DNA of 64,000 nt from Xaviernesmea oryzae (GCF_900177415.1 NZ_FXAF01000011.1:1054001-1118000); one strand, 5' to 3'; numbered from the stretch's first letter, positions 8,627-16,652 are shown. The notes: a model not told the origin generated them from the sequence alone. Program-made: numbers and translations.

Positions 8627-8890
8627 TTAGAGAATCTGCGTGTGACGCTTTCCTGAAACCGGTTCCGGTTTCCGGGTCGATGCGGCAGCCGATGCAGGCG
8701 TGCCCGGCTCCGCCGGTTCCGTCCGCAAAAAATCGTCCCCGGCCGCAAGGCCGACATCCCTGCGCAGATGATCGTTCATGCGATTGATGATCGTCAGCAG
8801 CGCCCGCCGCTCCAGTCGTTTCCGTTCATGGCTGCGCCAGGCTGAGGCGATCGCGGATGCGGCGCGCGTGATGATCGAAGTCATGGCCAT
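8627..8890 (-). CDS. DUF1127-type small basic protein
   Basis: This 87-residue protein starts at ATG 8890. Residues of about 15-50 (SAWRSHERKRLERRALLTIINRMNDHLRRDVGL) match the Arg-rich DUF1127 (YjiS-like) helix-turn-helix pair ending in the usual L-x-R-D-x-G-L. The tail is Pro/Ala-rich and probably disordered. Some DUF1127 proteins of alphaproteobacteria, for example CcaF1 of Rhodobacter, bind RNA. Here the gene is divergent from a LysR gene across a perfect LysR-type inverted repeat, an arrangement seen twice more in this window. Confidence 0.65.
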   Translation of the reverse strand: MAMTSIITRAASAIASAWRSHERKRLERRALLTIINRMNDHLRRDVGLAAGDDFLRTEPAEPGTPASAAASTRKPEPVSGKRHTQIL

Positions 8891-8912
8891 ATTCCCGCAG
8901 GGGTAACAGGCC

Positions 8913-8929
8913 TATCATCATCCATGATA
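8913..8929. promoter_or_regulatory. LysR-type operator between divergent genes
   Basis: TATCAT-CATCC-ATGATA is a perfect six-base inverted repeat with a five-base spacer and contains the T-N11-A signature of LysR operators (T8915, A8927). It lies 60 bases upstream of the lysR start and 23 bases upstream of the DUF1127 start, well placed to control both. Confidence 0.6.
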
Positions 8930-8988
8930 GACATCGCACAAATGAATAGTTACGATGTCAGCCATCAGTAAAATCGATTTCTGGTCCT

Positions 8989-9855
8989 ATGGCGCTCCCT
9001 CTCGAAAGCGATCTTCTGCGAAGCTTTCTCGTCGTTGCGGAAACCCGCAACGTCACCAAGGCCGCGATGAAGCTCGGCCGCACCCAATCGGCGGTCAGCA
9101 TGCAGGTGAAGCGCCTGGAGGAAATCGTCGGACGGCCCCTTTTCGAGCGCGGCCCGCGCGGCGTCTATCTCACGGAGGAAGGTGTTCGTCTGGAACCCTA
9201 TGCGCGCCGCATCGTCGGCCTCGTGGACGAGACGACGGCGCTCATGCAGGCGACGCCGCTCGACGGCACGCTGAGGATCGGCATTCCGGAGGAATACAGC
9301 CAGACCGTCCTTCCGCGCGCGCTTGCGGCTTTTGCCGAAAGGCACCCGGCGACGGAAGTCACGGTGGAATGCGGCTACACGTCCCAGCAGCTCCAGGCGC
9401 TCGAAAGCGGCGAGCTCGATCTCGCGATCATCTTCGACTGGAACAACGACAAATCCGGAGAGGTCCTGGCGATAGACCCCACCGTCTGGGTCGCCTCGAC
9501 CGCCCATGAGGCCCACCTGCAACGGCCCGTGCCGATTGCCGTCTACCGCCGGTCGGACTGGTGCCGCGAATTCGCGATCCGCTCCCTGGAACGGCACGCG
9601 ATCGACTACCGGATCGCCTTCACCTGCGAAACGAGCGGCGCTCTCCGGTCGGCGGTCTCCGCGGGTCTCGGCGTCGCGCCGCTGTCGCGCAGCAGCATTC
9701 CGGCCGGGTGCCGCGAGCTGACGCAGGAGGACGGCTTTCCGCCGGTGGATTTCTCCCGCGTGCTCCTGAAGCGGAAGGCCTATCGATCCCGCCCGGCGGT
9801 CGATGCGCTTGCAGAAACGATCAAGAAGGCCTTCGTTCCGCTCGGATGGGCGTGA
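8989..9855 (+). CDS. LysR-family transcriptional regulator
   Basis: The 288-residue protein has the N-terminal LysR winged helix (residues of about 5-65: LLRSFLVVAETRNVTKAAMKLGRTQSAVSMQVKRLEEIVG) and a C-terminal effector-binding domain starting at about residue 92 (GTLRIGIPEEYSQTVLP). The effector is unknown. Likely targets are itself and the divergent DUF1127 gene, through the inverted repeat at 8913-8929. The aminotransferase gene 130 bases downstream on the same strand is another possible target, although that gap holds a different operator-like site. Confidence 0.88.
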   Translation: MALPLESDLLRSFLVVAETRNVTKAAMKLGRTQSAVSMQVKRLEEIVGRPLFERGPRGVYLTEEGVRLEPYARRIVGLVDETTALMQATPLDGTLRIGIPEEYSQTVLPRALAAFAERHPATEVTVECGYTSQQLQALESGELDLAIIFDWNNDKSGEVLAIDPTVWVASTAHEAHLQRPVPIAVYRRSDWCREFAIRSLERHAIDYRIAFTCETSGALRSAVSAGLGVAPLSRSSIPAGCRELTQEDGFPPVDFSRVLLKRKAYRSRPAVDALAETIKKAFVPLGWA

Positions 9856-9900
9856 GCCGGTGCCCCAAAGGCAGTTGACGCCCCCATTCCCCCTGATAAT

Positions 9901-9916
9901 TTGACCATGCAGTCAA
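9901..9916. promoter_or_regulatory. RutR-like operator upstream of the aminotransferase
   Basis: TTGACCATGCAGTCAA matches the known RutR site TTGACCA-N2-TGGTCAA at 12 of 14 defined positions (left half perfect, right half 5/7) and also sits in a perfect TTTGAC-N6-GTCAAA inverted repeat. RutR-family regulators control pyrimidine breakdown. The next gene is a beta-alanine-type aminotransferase, 70 bases away, which would use the end product of reductive uracil breakdown. No rutR/pydR gene is present in the window. Confidence 0.5.
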
Positions 9917-9985
9917 AAAACCGGCGCAAAGCCGCCGATCGGAAATGGCCCTCGAACCTGTTCGGGACGGCCGGTGGAGAACAGC

Positions 9986-11311
9986 ATGTCCAATCGCCTC
10001 AGCACGCCCAACGACCTTCGCGCCTTCTGGATGCCGTTCACGGCAAATCGCCAGTTTAAGAAGGAACCCCGTCTCTTCGTCAGCGCGAAGGACATGCATT
10101 ACACCACCCATGACGGCCGCCAGGTGCTCGATGCGACCGCCGGCCTCTGGTGCGTGAATGCCGGCCACTGCCGTCCGAAGATCACCGAGGCGATCCGCGA
10201 ACAGGCCGGTGAACTCGATTACGCGCCCGCCTTCCAGCTCGGCCATCCGAAAGCCTTCGAGCTTGCCAACCGTCTTGTCGACATCGCGCCGGAGGGGCTG
10301 AACCACGTCCTCTACACCAATTCCGGCTCGGAATCGGTAGAGACGGCGCTGAAGGTGGCGCTCGCCTACCATCGCGCCAAGGGCAACGGCTCCCGTTTCC
10401 GCCTGATCGGCCGCGAGCGCGGCTATCACGGCGTCAATTTCGGCGGCATTTCCGTCGGCGGCATCGTCGCCAACCGGAAGATGTTCGGCACGCTGCTCAC
10501 CGGCGTCGATCACATGCCGCACACCCATATCCCCGGCAAGAACGCCTTCACCAGGGGCGAGCCGGAACATGGCGGCGATCTTGCGTCCGAGCTGGAGCGC
10601 ATCGTCACGCTGCATGACGCCTCGACCATCGCCGCCGTCATCGTCGAACCGGTCGCGGGCTCGACCGGCGTGCTCATCCCGCCGAAGGGCTATCTGCAGA
10701 AGCTGCGCGAAATCTGCACGAAGCACGGCATCCTGCTGATCTTCGACGAGGTCATCACCGGTTTCGGCCGCCTCGGCGCTCCTTTCGCCGCCCAGTATTT
10801 CGACGTGAAGCCGGACATCATCACCACCGCCAAGGGCTTGACCAACGGCGTGATCCCGATGGGCGCGGTGCTGGTCACCTCGGAAATCCACGACGCGTTC
10901 ATGAACGGTCCCGAACATCTGATCGAGTTCTTCCACGGCTATACCTATTCGGGCAACCCGATCGCCTCCGCCGCCGGTCTTGCGACCCTCGAAACCTACC
11001 GGGAGGAAGGCCTGTTTGAGCGCGCCAAGGAAATCGCGCCTTACTGGGAAGAGGGCCTGCACTCGCTGAAAGGCCTGCCCAACGTCATCGACATCCGCAA
11101 TATCGGGCTGATCGGCGCGATCGAGCTCGATCCGATCGCCGGCGAGCCGACCAAGCGCGCATTCACCGCCTTCCTGAAGGCTTACGAAAACGGCCTCCTG
11201 ATCCGCACCACGGGCGACATCATCGCCATGTCGCCGCCGCTGATCGTCGAAAAACACCATATCGACGAGATCTTCGGCAAGCTGAGGGACATCCTGAAAA
11301 GCGGCATCTGA
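9986..11311 (+). CDS. Omega-amino acid--pyruvate aminotransferase (class III)
   Basis: The 441-residue PLP enzyme starts at ATG 9986, behind a GGTGGAGAA box. Class III features are visible: TNSGSESVETALK (phosphate-binding loop), the ERGYHGVNFGG region, LLIFDEVITGFGRLG (Asp that pairs with the PLP nitrogen), the Lys of TTAKGLTNG and the HGYTYSGNP motif. The overall pattern (FWMPFTANRQFK, GLWCVNAGHCRP) is that of beta-alanine/omega-amino acid:pyruvate transaminases, which convert beta-alanine and pyruvate to malonate semialdehyde and alanine. Exact substrate range cannot be told from sequence; the RutR-like site upstream favours beta-alanine. Confidence 0.85.
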   Translation: MSNRLSTPNDLRAFWMPFTANRQFKKEPRLFVSAKDMHYTTHDGRQVLDATAGLWCVNAGHCRPKITEAIREQAGELDYAPAFQLGHPKAFELANRLVDIAPEGLNHVLYTNSGSESVETALKVALAYHRAKGNGSRFRLIGRERGYHGVNFGGISVGGIVANRKMFGTLLTGVDHMPHTHIPGKNAFTRGEPEHGGDLASELERIVTLHDASTIAAVIVEPVAGSTGVLIPPKGYLQKLREICTKHGILLIFDEVITGFGRLGAPFAAQYFDVKPDIITTAKGLTNGVIPMGAVLVTSEIHDAFMNGPEHLIEFFHGYTYSGNPIASAAGLATLETYREEGLFERAKEIAPYWEEGLHSLKGLPNVIDIRNIGLIGAIELDPIAGEPTKRAFTAFLKAYENGLLIRTTGDIIAMSPPLIVEKHHIDEIFGKLRDILKSGI

Positions 11312-11382
11312 CGTATCGCCATCGTCCTCCGGCTTTCCCGCTTTTGTTACTTCTATGGAATGACGGGGCGGCAGCGGCTTCC

Positions 11383-11512
11383 CTTCTCCCCGGCGGGGAG
11401 AAGGTGCCCGCAGGGCGGATGAGGGGGCGAAGCCACCATCCGGCGCCGTGCTTGCCGTGTGCCCCCTCATCGCCTCGCTTTGCTCGGCACTTCTCCCCGC
11501 TGGGGAGAAGTG
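11383..11512. repeat. Inverted pair of intergenic palindromic repeats (family B)
   Basis: The 363-base gap before the TauE gene is largely filled by two inverted copies of a second repeat. Copy one (11383-11428) reads CTTCTCCCCGGCGGGGAGAA, then GTGCCCGCAGGGCGGATGAG. Copy two (11461-11512) reads GCCCCCTCATCGCCTCGCTT, then the hairpin CTTCTCCCCGCTGGGGAGAAG. The same family occurs at 27.2-27.4 kb. Each CTTCTCCCC/GGGGAGAAG hairpin could terminate or stabilise transcripts. I see no gene in the remainder of this gap. Confidence 0.8.
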
Positions 11513-11674
11513 GGCGCAAGCCGAACCTGCTCGGTTCCTCACATGAGATTTCCTTGCGCCCTTGCGGGAGAGCTTCGATCGAGAACCGGCCGCATTACGG
11601 CACGAACTCGACGCCGCCGGACGGTTGCTCGGCGGCCGCGGTCGCACTAAGGATCGGCAGTCGGAGACCCTTGC

Positions 11675-12421
11675 ATGGACAACCAGCCTCTTCTCATTGC
11701 AGCGATTGCCGCCACCTTCGTCGTGGCCGGCCTCGTCAAGGGCGTCACCGGCATGGGGCTGCCGACCGTCGCGATGGGCGTGCTCGGCGCGCTGATCTCG
11801 CCTCTCGCCGCGGCGAGCCTGCTGATCGTTCCGTCCTTCGTGACCAATGTCTGGCAGCTCGTCGCCGGACCGCGCGTCGGGACGGTGCTGAAACGGTTCT
11901 GGCCGATGATGCTCGCCATCCTGCTCGGAACCATCGCCAGTTCGTCGCTGCTCACGGAAGGCAACACGGCCGTCACGACAGGCGCGCTCGGCGCCGCCCT
12001 GGTCGTCTATGCCTGCTATACGCTCTTCGCCCGCCAGCTTCGGGTCCCGGCGCGGCTGGAACCATGGCTTTCGCCGGCGATCGGGCTGGTGACCGGCCTC
12101 ATCACCGGAGGAACCGGCGTTTTCGTCATTCCGGCGGTCCCCTATCTTCAGTCGCTCGGGCTGGAAAAGGACGAACTCGTCCAATCGCTCGGCCTGTCCT
12201 TCACCGTGTCGACCGTGGCGCTTGCCGCCGGCCTTGCCCTGCGGGGCGCCTATGATCCGGGAAACCTGTGGCTTTCGGCGCTTGCCCTCGTCCCGGCCCT
12301 CATCGGCATGTGGGCCGGCCAGATTGCCCGTGACCGGATCAGCCCGCCGGCCTTCCGCCGCTGGTTTCTGGTGGCGCTGCTCGTCCTCGGCACCGAGATG
12401 CTTCTCCGCCCGTTGCTGTGA
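11675..12421 (+). CDS. TauE/SafE-family sulfite/organosulfonate-type exporter
   Basis: The 248-residue inner-membrane protein has about eight hydrophobic helices in two repeats. The first repeat carries LVKGVTGMGLPTVAMGVLG (about residues 20-38), and the second GLVTGLITGGTGVFVIPAVPYLQSLGL, the two G-rich half-motifs of the TauE/SafE family. Members export sulfite, sulfoacetate or related anions, but many have unknown substrates, and no sulfonate genes lie nearby. It is transcribed alone, converging on the chloroperoxidase-like gene. Confidence 0.8.
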   Translation: MDNQPLLIAAIAATFVVAGLVKGVTGMGLPTVAMGVLGALISPLAAASLLIVPSFVTNVWQLVAGPRVGTVLKRFWPMMLAILLGTIASSSLLTEGNTAVTTGALGAALVVYACYTLFARQLRVPARLEPWLSPAIGLVTGLITGGTGVFVIPAVPYLQSLGLEKDELVQSLGLSFTVSTVALAAGLALRGAYDPGNLWLSALALVPALIGMWAGQIARDRISPPAFRRWFLVALLVLGTEMLLRPLL

Positions 12422-12459
12422 GGCCCGCCGCATGGCGGCGAGCCCCCCACCTTTCGCGC

Positions 12460-13299
12460 TCAGCTCCTGAAGAAGGCGAGCAGGTCGGCGTTGACGATGT
12501 CTGCATGGGTTGTCGCCATGCCGTGCGGCAGGCCTTCATAGACCTTCAGCGTGCCGTTCTTCAAAAGCTTGATCGACAGCAGCGCCGAGTCGGCGATCGG
12601 CACGATCTGGTCGTCGTCGCCATGCATGACCAGCACCGGCACGTCGATCTTCTTCAGGTCTTCGGTGAAGTCGGTTTCCGAAAACGCCTTGATGCAATCG
12701 TAATGGGCCTTGGTGCCGCCCATCATGCCCTGCCGCCACCAGTTCTGGATGACGCCTTCGGAGACCTCAGCGCCGGGGCGGTTGTAGCCGTAGAACGGGC
12801 CGGCCGGGACATCCCGGAAGAACTGCGCGCGGTTGGCGGCGAGCGCCGCACGGAAACCGTCGAAGACTTCGATCGGCAGGCCGCCCGGATTGCTTTCCGT
12901 CTTCACCATGATCGGCGGCACGGCGCCGAGCAGGACGGCTTTCGAGACGCGGCCGCCGCCGCCATATTGAGCCACATAGCGCGCCACCTCGCCGCCGCCC
13001 GTCGAATGGCCGACATGGATGGCGTTCCTGAGATCGAGATGCGCGGCGAGTTCCGCGACGTCGGCCGCATAGGTGTCCATCTCGTTGCCGGTCTCGGTCT
13101 GGCTGGAACGGCCGTGGCCGCGGCGGTCATGGGCGATCACCCGAAAGCCCTGGTGCAGGAAGAACAGCATCTGGGCGTCCCAGTCGTCGGAGCTCAGAGG
13201 CCAGCCGTGATGAAAGACGATCGCCTGGGCATCCTTCGGACCCCAGTCCTTGTAGAAGATCTGCGTGCCGTCCTTGGTGGTGATGAAATTGCTGCTCAT
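12460..13299 (-). CDS. Alpha/beta hydrolase, cofactor-free chloroperoxidase type
   Basis: The 279-residue protein starts at ATG 13299 behind AAGGAC. It has the full alpha/beta-hydrolase triad: Ser99 in GHSTGG, an Asp in the HGDDDQIVP motif (228-230), and His259 in LPHGMATTH. Oxyanion-hole residues are in FHHGWPLSSDDWD. The sequence follows the cofactor-free haloperoxidase/perhydrolase group (chloroperoxidase F type), whose members act as esterases and can form peracids. It is divergent from an OhrR-like sensor of organic peroxides across a palindrome-rich spacer, which suggests peroxide- or acid-linked induction. Confidence 0.85.
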   Translation of the reverse strand: MSSNFITTKDGTQIFYKDWGPKDAQAIVFHHGWPLSSDDWDAQMLFFLHQGFRVIAHDRRGHGRSSQTETGNEMDTYAADVAELAAHLDLRNAIHVGHSTGGGEVARYVAQYGGGGRVSKAVLLGAVPPIMVKTESNPGGLPIEVFDGFRAALAANRAQFFRDVPAGPFYGYNRPGAEVSEGVIQNWWRQGMMGGTKAHYDCIKAFSETDFTEDLKKIDVPVLVMHGDDDQIVPIADSALLSIKLLKNGTLKVYEGLPHGMATTHADIVNADLLAFFRS

Positions 13300-13438
13300 G
13301 GTCTTTGTCCTTCTTGAAAGCGATCTTTGAATGATTGCGACGTGAATGGACTGTGCGGCTTCGTATCGGTCGGAAGAGGCCGCGCCAGGCATTCATGCTA
13401 CCGGTGCATGTCGTTCTGATGAACCGCACCTTTTGAGG

Positions 13439-13531
13439 TATCGCGATTTCAATATTTCGATATTAATTATCGCGATAATTAAAAGCTAACGCAGCTTTCG
13501 GCGCCTGTCTACAGAAATCTTTATCGCGATA
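13439..13531. promoter_or_regulatory. Cluster of palindromic operators in the hydrolase/ohrR-like divergent promoter
   Basis: This AT-rich spacer holds three copies of a TATCGCGAT(A) core: 13439-13447, within a perfect 20-base palindrome TTAATTATCGCGATAATTAA at 13463-13482, and TATCGCGATA at 13522-13531. A fourth smaller dyad, AATAT-TTCG-ATATT, lies at 13451-13464. The repeated core between a MarR-type gene and its divergent neighbour is the expected layout for autoregulation and control of the hydrolase. Confidence 0.7.
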
Positions 13532-13583
13532 TCATTTTTTGTGGTATGGATATCATCGACCCGCGACCACCTGGAGAAATTCC

Positions 13584-14024
13584 GTGTCCGAACACGTTGT
13601 CTACCCGCTTGACGATCAGCTCTGCTTCTCGCTTTACGAAGCGAACATCGCCATCAACCGCATGTACAAGCCGATGCTGGACGAGATGGGCATTACCTAT
13701 CCGCAATATCTGGTCCTGAGCACGCTCGCCGAGAACGACGGCATCACCATCGGCGCCATCGCCGACCGGCTTTCTCTGGAATCGAGCACGATCACTCCGC
13801 CGGTCAAACGGCTGGAACAGGCAGGCCTCGTGGAGCGCCGCCGCAGCAAGACGGACGAGCGCCAGGTTCACGTCCGGCTCACCGGCGCCGGGCGCGCCCT
13901 GATCGAGAAGAGCAGGTGCCTGGGCGACACGCTGATTGAACGATCGGGCATGAGCAGCCGGGAATTCCAGGCTTTCAACCGCCAGGTCCAGGCCTTCCGA
14001 AACGCATTGGAGCGCAACGCCTAG
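13584..14024 (+). CDS. OhrR-like MarR-family redox regulator
   Basis: GTG 13584 with GGAG seven bases upstream gives 146 residues, the usual MarR length. The N-terminal segment DDQLCFSLYEANIAINRMYKPML is the OhrR hallmark: Cys14 stands where the peroxidatic Cys of OhrR sits, with nearby Tyr residues (Tyr28, Tyr39) that contact it in the family. A second Cys at 112 would allow a two-Cys mechanism. The winged helix spans about 55-100 (IGAIADRLSLESSTITPPVKRLEQAGLVERRR). It probably represses itself and the divergent hydrolase until oxidised by organic hydroperoxides. Confidence 0.82.
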   Translation: MSEHVVYPLDDQLCFSLYEANIAINRMYKPMLDEMGITYPQYLVLSTLAENDGITIGAIADRLSLESSTITPPVKRLEQAGLVERRRSKTDERQVHVRLTGAGRALIEKSRCLGDTLIERSGMSSREFQAFNRQVQAFRNALERNA

Positions 14025-14327
14025 GGTCCTGCGGCGCGGCAGCCGGAAACCTCGATTTCGCGGAAACCGCAGGCATTTTCGCGTTTCACCTCCCGATTTT
14101 TCGGGAAACCGCCAAAAATCGGGCCGGTTTTGTTATCTTCTTGCGGAATCTCGGACAAATTCTTACAGAATTGTCAGCCGATCGCCGAAAGCCAAACATG
14201 GCTCGGCTCGGCATCGACCGCATCGCCTTTCCGTCCTTGGCAAAAGATGCCGAGCGGCATCGGAGACGGCAGGCAGAGAATGCGGCGTTGACCGCGGGCG
14301 GCAACGCCCCACCCAAGGAGAACCGAC
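14025..14327. other. Intergenic leader region before the LivJ-type gene
   Basis: No coding sequence is supported in these 303 bases. There are several dyads, notably GGCGTTG-N11-CAACGCC at about 14284-14308 immediately before the AAGGAGA ribosome-binding site, which could form a hairpin next to the start. Whether this leader regulates translation is unknown; I recognise no riboswitch class. Confidence 0.4.
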
Positions 14328-15434
14328 ATGAACCTCAAGACGCTCTTGGGGGCGACTGCCCTCGCTTCCCTCACCTTCGCGCCGCTCGCTCATGCCGAGA
14401 TCGTCATCGGCCTGATCGCACCGCTCACGGGTCCCGTCGCGGCTTACGGCGATCAGGTCCGGAACGGTGCCGAGACCGCCGTCGCGGAGATCAACAAGAA
14501 CGGCGGCATTCTGGGCGAGCAGGTCGTCCTCAAGGCCGCCGATGACGCCGCCGAACCGAAGCAGGGCGTTTCGGCCGCCAACCAGATCGTCGGCGAAGGC
14601 ATCCGCTTCGTGGTCGGTCCGGTGACCTCGGGCGTCGCGATGCCGGCCTCCGACGTTCTGGCCGAAAACGGCGTCCTGATGGTCACCCCAACCGCCACCA
14701 CGCCGGACCTCACCACGCGCGGCCTCACCAACGTGCTGCGCACCTGCGGCCGCGACGACCAGCAGGCTGTGGTCGCCGCCAACTACGTGCTGCAGAAGTT
14801 CAAGGACAAGCGCGTCGCCATCATCAACGACAAGGGTGCCTACGGCAAAGGCCTGGCGGATGCCTTCAAGGCGGCGCTCAATGCGGGCGGCGTCAAGGAG
14901 GTGATCGACGATGCCGTCACCCCGGGCGACAAGGATTTCAGCGCGCTCACCACGCGCCTGAAGGCTGAGAATGTCGAGGTCGTCTATTTCGGCGGCTATC
15001 ACCCCGAAGGCGGCCTGCTCGCCCGCCAGCTCTCCGATCTCGGCGTCAAGGCGACGATCATCGGCGGCGACGGCCTCTCGAACAGCGAGTTCTGGAATAT
15101 CGGCACGAATGCCGCCGCCGGAACCGTCTTCACCAATGCCTCCGACGCGACGAAGAACCCCGACTCCAAGGCTGCGGCCGAGGCGCTCGCCGCAAGGAAC
15201 ATCCCGGCGGAAGCCTTCACGCTAAACGCCTATGCCGCAGTCGAGGTCATCAAGGCCGGCATCGAGAAGGCCGGCAGCGCCGATGACGCCGAAGCGGTCG
15301 CCGCCGCCATCAAGTCCGGAGAACCGATCAAGACCTCGATCGGCGAGCTCACCTACGGTGAGACCGGCGACCTCACCTCGCCCGCCTTCTCCCTCTTCAA
15401 ATGGGAAGACGGCAAGATCGTCGCCGCGGAGTAA
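14328..15434 (+). CDS. Branched-chain amino acid ABC transporter, substrate-binding protein
   Basis: The 368-residue protein has a signal peptide (MNLKTLLGATALASLTFAPLAHA, cleaved near residue 23) and a periplasmic type I binding fold starting EIVIGLIAPLTGPVAAYGDQ. The segments DDAAEPKQGVSAANQIVGEG, GPVTSGVAMPASDVLAENGV and INDKGAYGKGLADAFK are typical of LivJ/LivK proteins that bind Leu, Ile and Val or related amino acids. No permease or ATPase genes are adjacent, so it is an orphan that probably feeds a liv system encoded elsewhere. AAGGAGA precedes the ATG, and a strong terminator follows. Confidence 0.88.
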   Translation: MNLKTLLGATALASLTFAPLAHAEIVIGLIAPLTGPVAAYGDQVRNGAETAVAEINKNGGILGEQVVLKAADDAAEPKQGVSAANQIVGEGIRFVVGPVTSGVAMPASDVLAENGVLMVTPTATTPDLTTRGLTNVLRTCGRDDQQAVVAANYVLQKFKDKRVAIINDKGAYGKGLADAFKAALNAGGVKEVIDDAVTPGDKDFSALTTRLKAENVEVVYFGGYHPEGGLLARQLSDLGVKATIIGGDGLSNSEFWNIGTNAAAGTVFTNASDATKNPDSKAAAEALAARNIPAEAFTLNAYAAVEVIKAGIEKAGSADDAEAVAAAIKSGEPIKTSIGELTYGETGDLTSPAFSLFKWEDGKIVAAE

Positions 15435-15502
15435 CATCGGTCAGGCGCCTCTCGCGGGAGGCGCCGGGCCTCGAAAACGGAACAGCGACAATGAACCCGA
15501 GG

Positions 15503-15537
15503 ACCGCCCGTACGAGATTACGGGCGGTTTTGTTTTG
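15503..15537 (+). terminator. Rho-independent terminator after the LivJ-type gene
   Basis: A perfect ten-base stem, ACCGCCCGTA / TACGGGCGGT, with loop CGAGAT is followed by TTTGTTTTG. A smaller hairpin, GGCGCCTC-TCGCGG-GAGGCGCC, sits just upstream at about 15443-15464. The stop codon of the convergent gene lies in this hairpin. Confidence 0.88.
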
Positions 15538-15946
15538 CCGGATTGTCCGGTTTCCCTCCCTCCAGGCGCTCCCTGGCAAGCTCCATGGCCGTCGCCTCGC
15601 TATCGGCGAACAGGATGCCGATCCCCATCGCCGAGGAAACATTCTCGATCGTCTTGCGGATCGGCAGAGCCACGCCGGAAGCCTGCCCGATCAGGATCAT
15701 GCCGGCGCATAGACGCGCCATCTCGCCCTTGTAAGCCTTGAACATCCTGGCGTGTTCTCTGCGGCCTTCCGGCGTCGTTTCGGCGAGATCGGACGGCCGC
15801 GGCATTTTCTCCGCGATGAGGACGAAGCGTTCTCCCCGTGCGAGCAGTTCCAGAAACAGCTTGCGGTCGGCATCATCGTCATGGTCGTCACTGTGGTCGT
15901 GTTCCCGCATCCAGATGATCGGGAAATTTTCTGCATCCAGTCGCAT
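15518..15946 (-). CDS. Conserved hypothetical protein divergent from a TetR regulator
   Basis: This 142-residue protein starts at ATG 15946, with GGAGG five bases upstream. It opens MRLDAENFPIIWMREHDHSDDHDDD, a His/Asp-rich stretch that could bind metal, followed by an alpha/beta region (ELLARGERFVLIAEKMP, LCAGMILIGQASGVALPIRKTIENVS, ILFADSEATAMELARERLEG). I do not recognise the family; the layout resembles small STAS-like or DUF proteins of rhizobia. It is divergent from tetR and shares its two-operator promoter, so it is probably the repressor's main target. Its TAA stop is inside the terminator of the neighbouring convergent gene. Confidence 0.6.
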   Translation of the reverse strand: MRLDAENFPIIWMREHDHSDDHDDDADRKLFLELLARGERFVLIAEKMPRPSDLAETTPEGRREHARMFKAYKGEMARLCAGMILIGQASGVALPIRKTIENVSSAMGIGILFADSEATAMELARERLEGGKPDNPAKQNRP

Positions 15947-15957
15947 GAGACCTCCAA

Positions 15958-15989
15958 TTTAACGTTGTTAAATGACTTAACACTGTTAA
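15958..15989. promoter_or_regulatory. Twin TetR-type operators
   Basis: Two near-identical dyads lie between the divergent starts: TTTAAC-GTT-GTTAAA (15958-15972) and TTAAC-ACT-GTTAA (15977-15989), with centres 18 bases apart. Their symmetry, shared half-site and position between a TetR gene and its divergent neighbour make them very likely operators for that repressor. Confidence 0.75.
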
Positions 15990-16013
15990 ATTGGCACCGC
16001 AAGGAGATTCGCC

Positions 16014-16652
16014 ATGAACCTCGACCGTCAACGCATCGTCGATGCGGCTCTGGAGCTGCTGGACAAAACCGGCATGGAGGGCCTGACGATGCGCAAGCTC
16101 GCCGATGCCCTCGAAGTGCAGGCGCCGGCCCTCTATTGGTATTTCCCCGGCAAGCAGGCGCTGTTCGACGAAATGGCCGAGGCTTTGGTGGCCGGCATTC
16201 CCGGCAGGATCACCGTCTCAGGCGACTGCCGGGAGGTGATGATAGACATCGCGACCGAGCTGCGGCTGGCGCTTCTCTCGAGACGGGATGGCGCACGCGT
16301 TTTCGCAGGAACGTTCGTCGCCCGTCCGAATGTGCTGCAGGTGGCGGAGATTGCGCTGGCGGCCCTGTCGCGCGCCGGGTTTGGCACCAGAACGGCCGCA
16401 CGAGCGATCGCCTCGCTTTTCTATTTCGTTCTGGGCTTCGTCATCGAGGAACAGGCGCTCGTCGAACAGTCACGCGGCACCGGCGGCACCCACCCGATGG
16501 AGGAGAAGTTCAGGGCGTTCTCTGCCGCGGACTATCCTCACCTCACCGCCGCCCTTCCCGATCTTCTGGAAACCGACCAGAACGCCCGCTTCGTCTTCGG
16601 CGTCGACCTCATTCTGAGCGGGCTTCTGAACGGAACCGCGCGAAACCGTTGA
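16014..16652 (+). CDS. TetR-family transcriptional regulator
   Basis: The 212-residue protein begins with a TetR helix-turn-helix (residues of about 4-50: RQRIVDAALELLDKTGMEGLTMRKLADALEVQAPALYWYFPGKQALFDEMAE). The C-terminal half (ARAIASLFYFVLGFVIEEQALVE) resembles the TetR_C effector domain of classic TetR rather than the AcrR type. AAGGAG precedes ATG 16014. The ligand is unknown. It is likely to repress itself and the divergent hypothetical gene through the twin operators. Adenine deaminase follows 84 bases downstream on the same strand and could be read through. Confidence 0.88.
   Translation: MNLDRQRIVDAALELLDKTGMEGLTMRKLADALEVQAPALYWYFPGKQALFDEMAEALVAGIPGRITVSGDCREVMIDIATELRLALLSRRDGARVFAGTFVARPNVLQVAEIALAALSRAGFGTRTAARAIASLFYFVLGFVIEEQALVEQSRGTGGTHPMEEKFRAFSAADYPHLTAALPDLLETDQNARFVFGVDLILSGLLNGTARNR

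Noticed and set aside
9821..12433. 870-residue frame on the minus strand
   Set aside because: It runs antisense through the aminotransferase and TauE genes and two repeats, with low-complexity composition, no domain and no ribosome-binding site. The plus-strand genes are clearly real.
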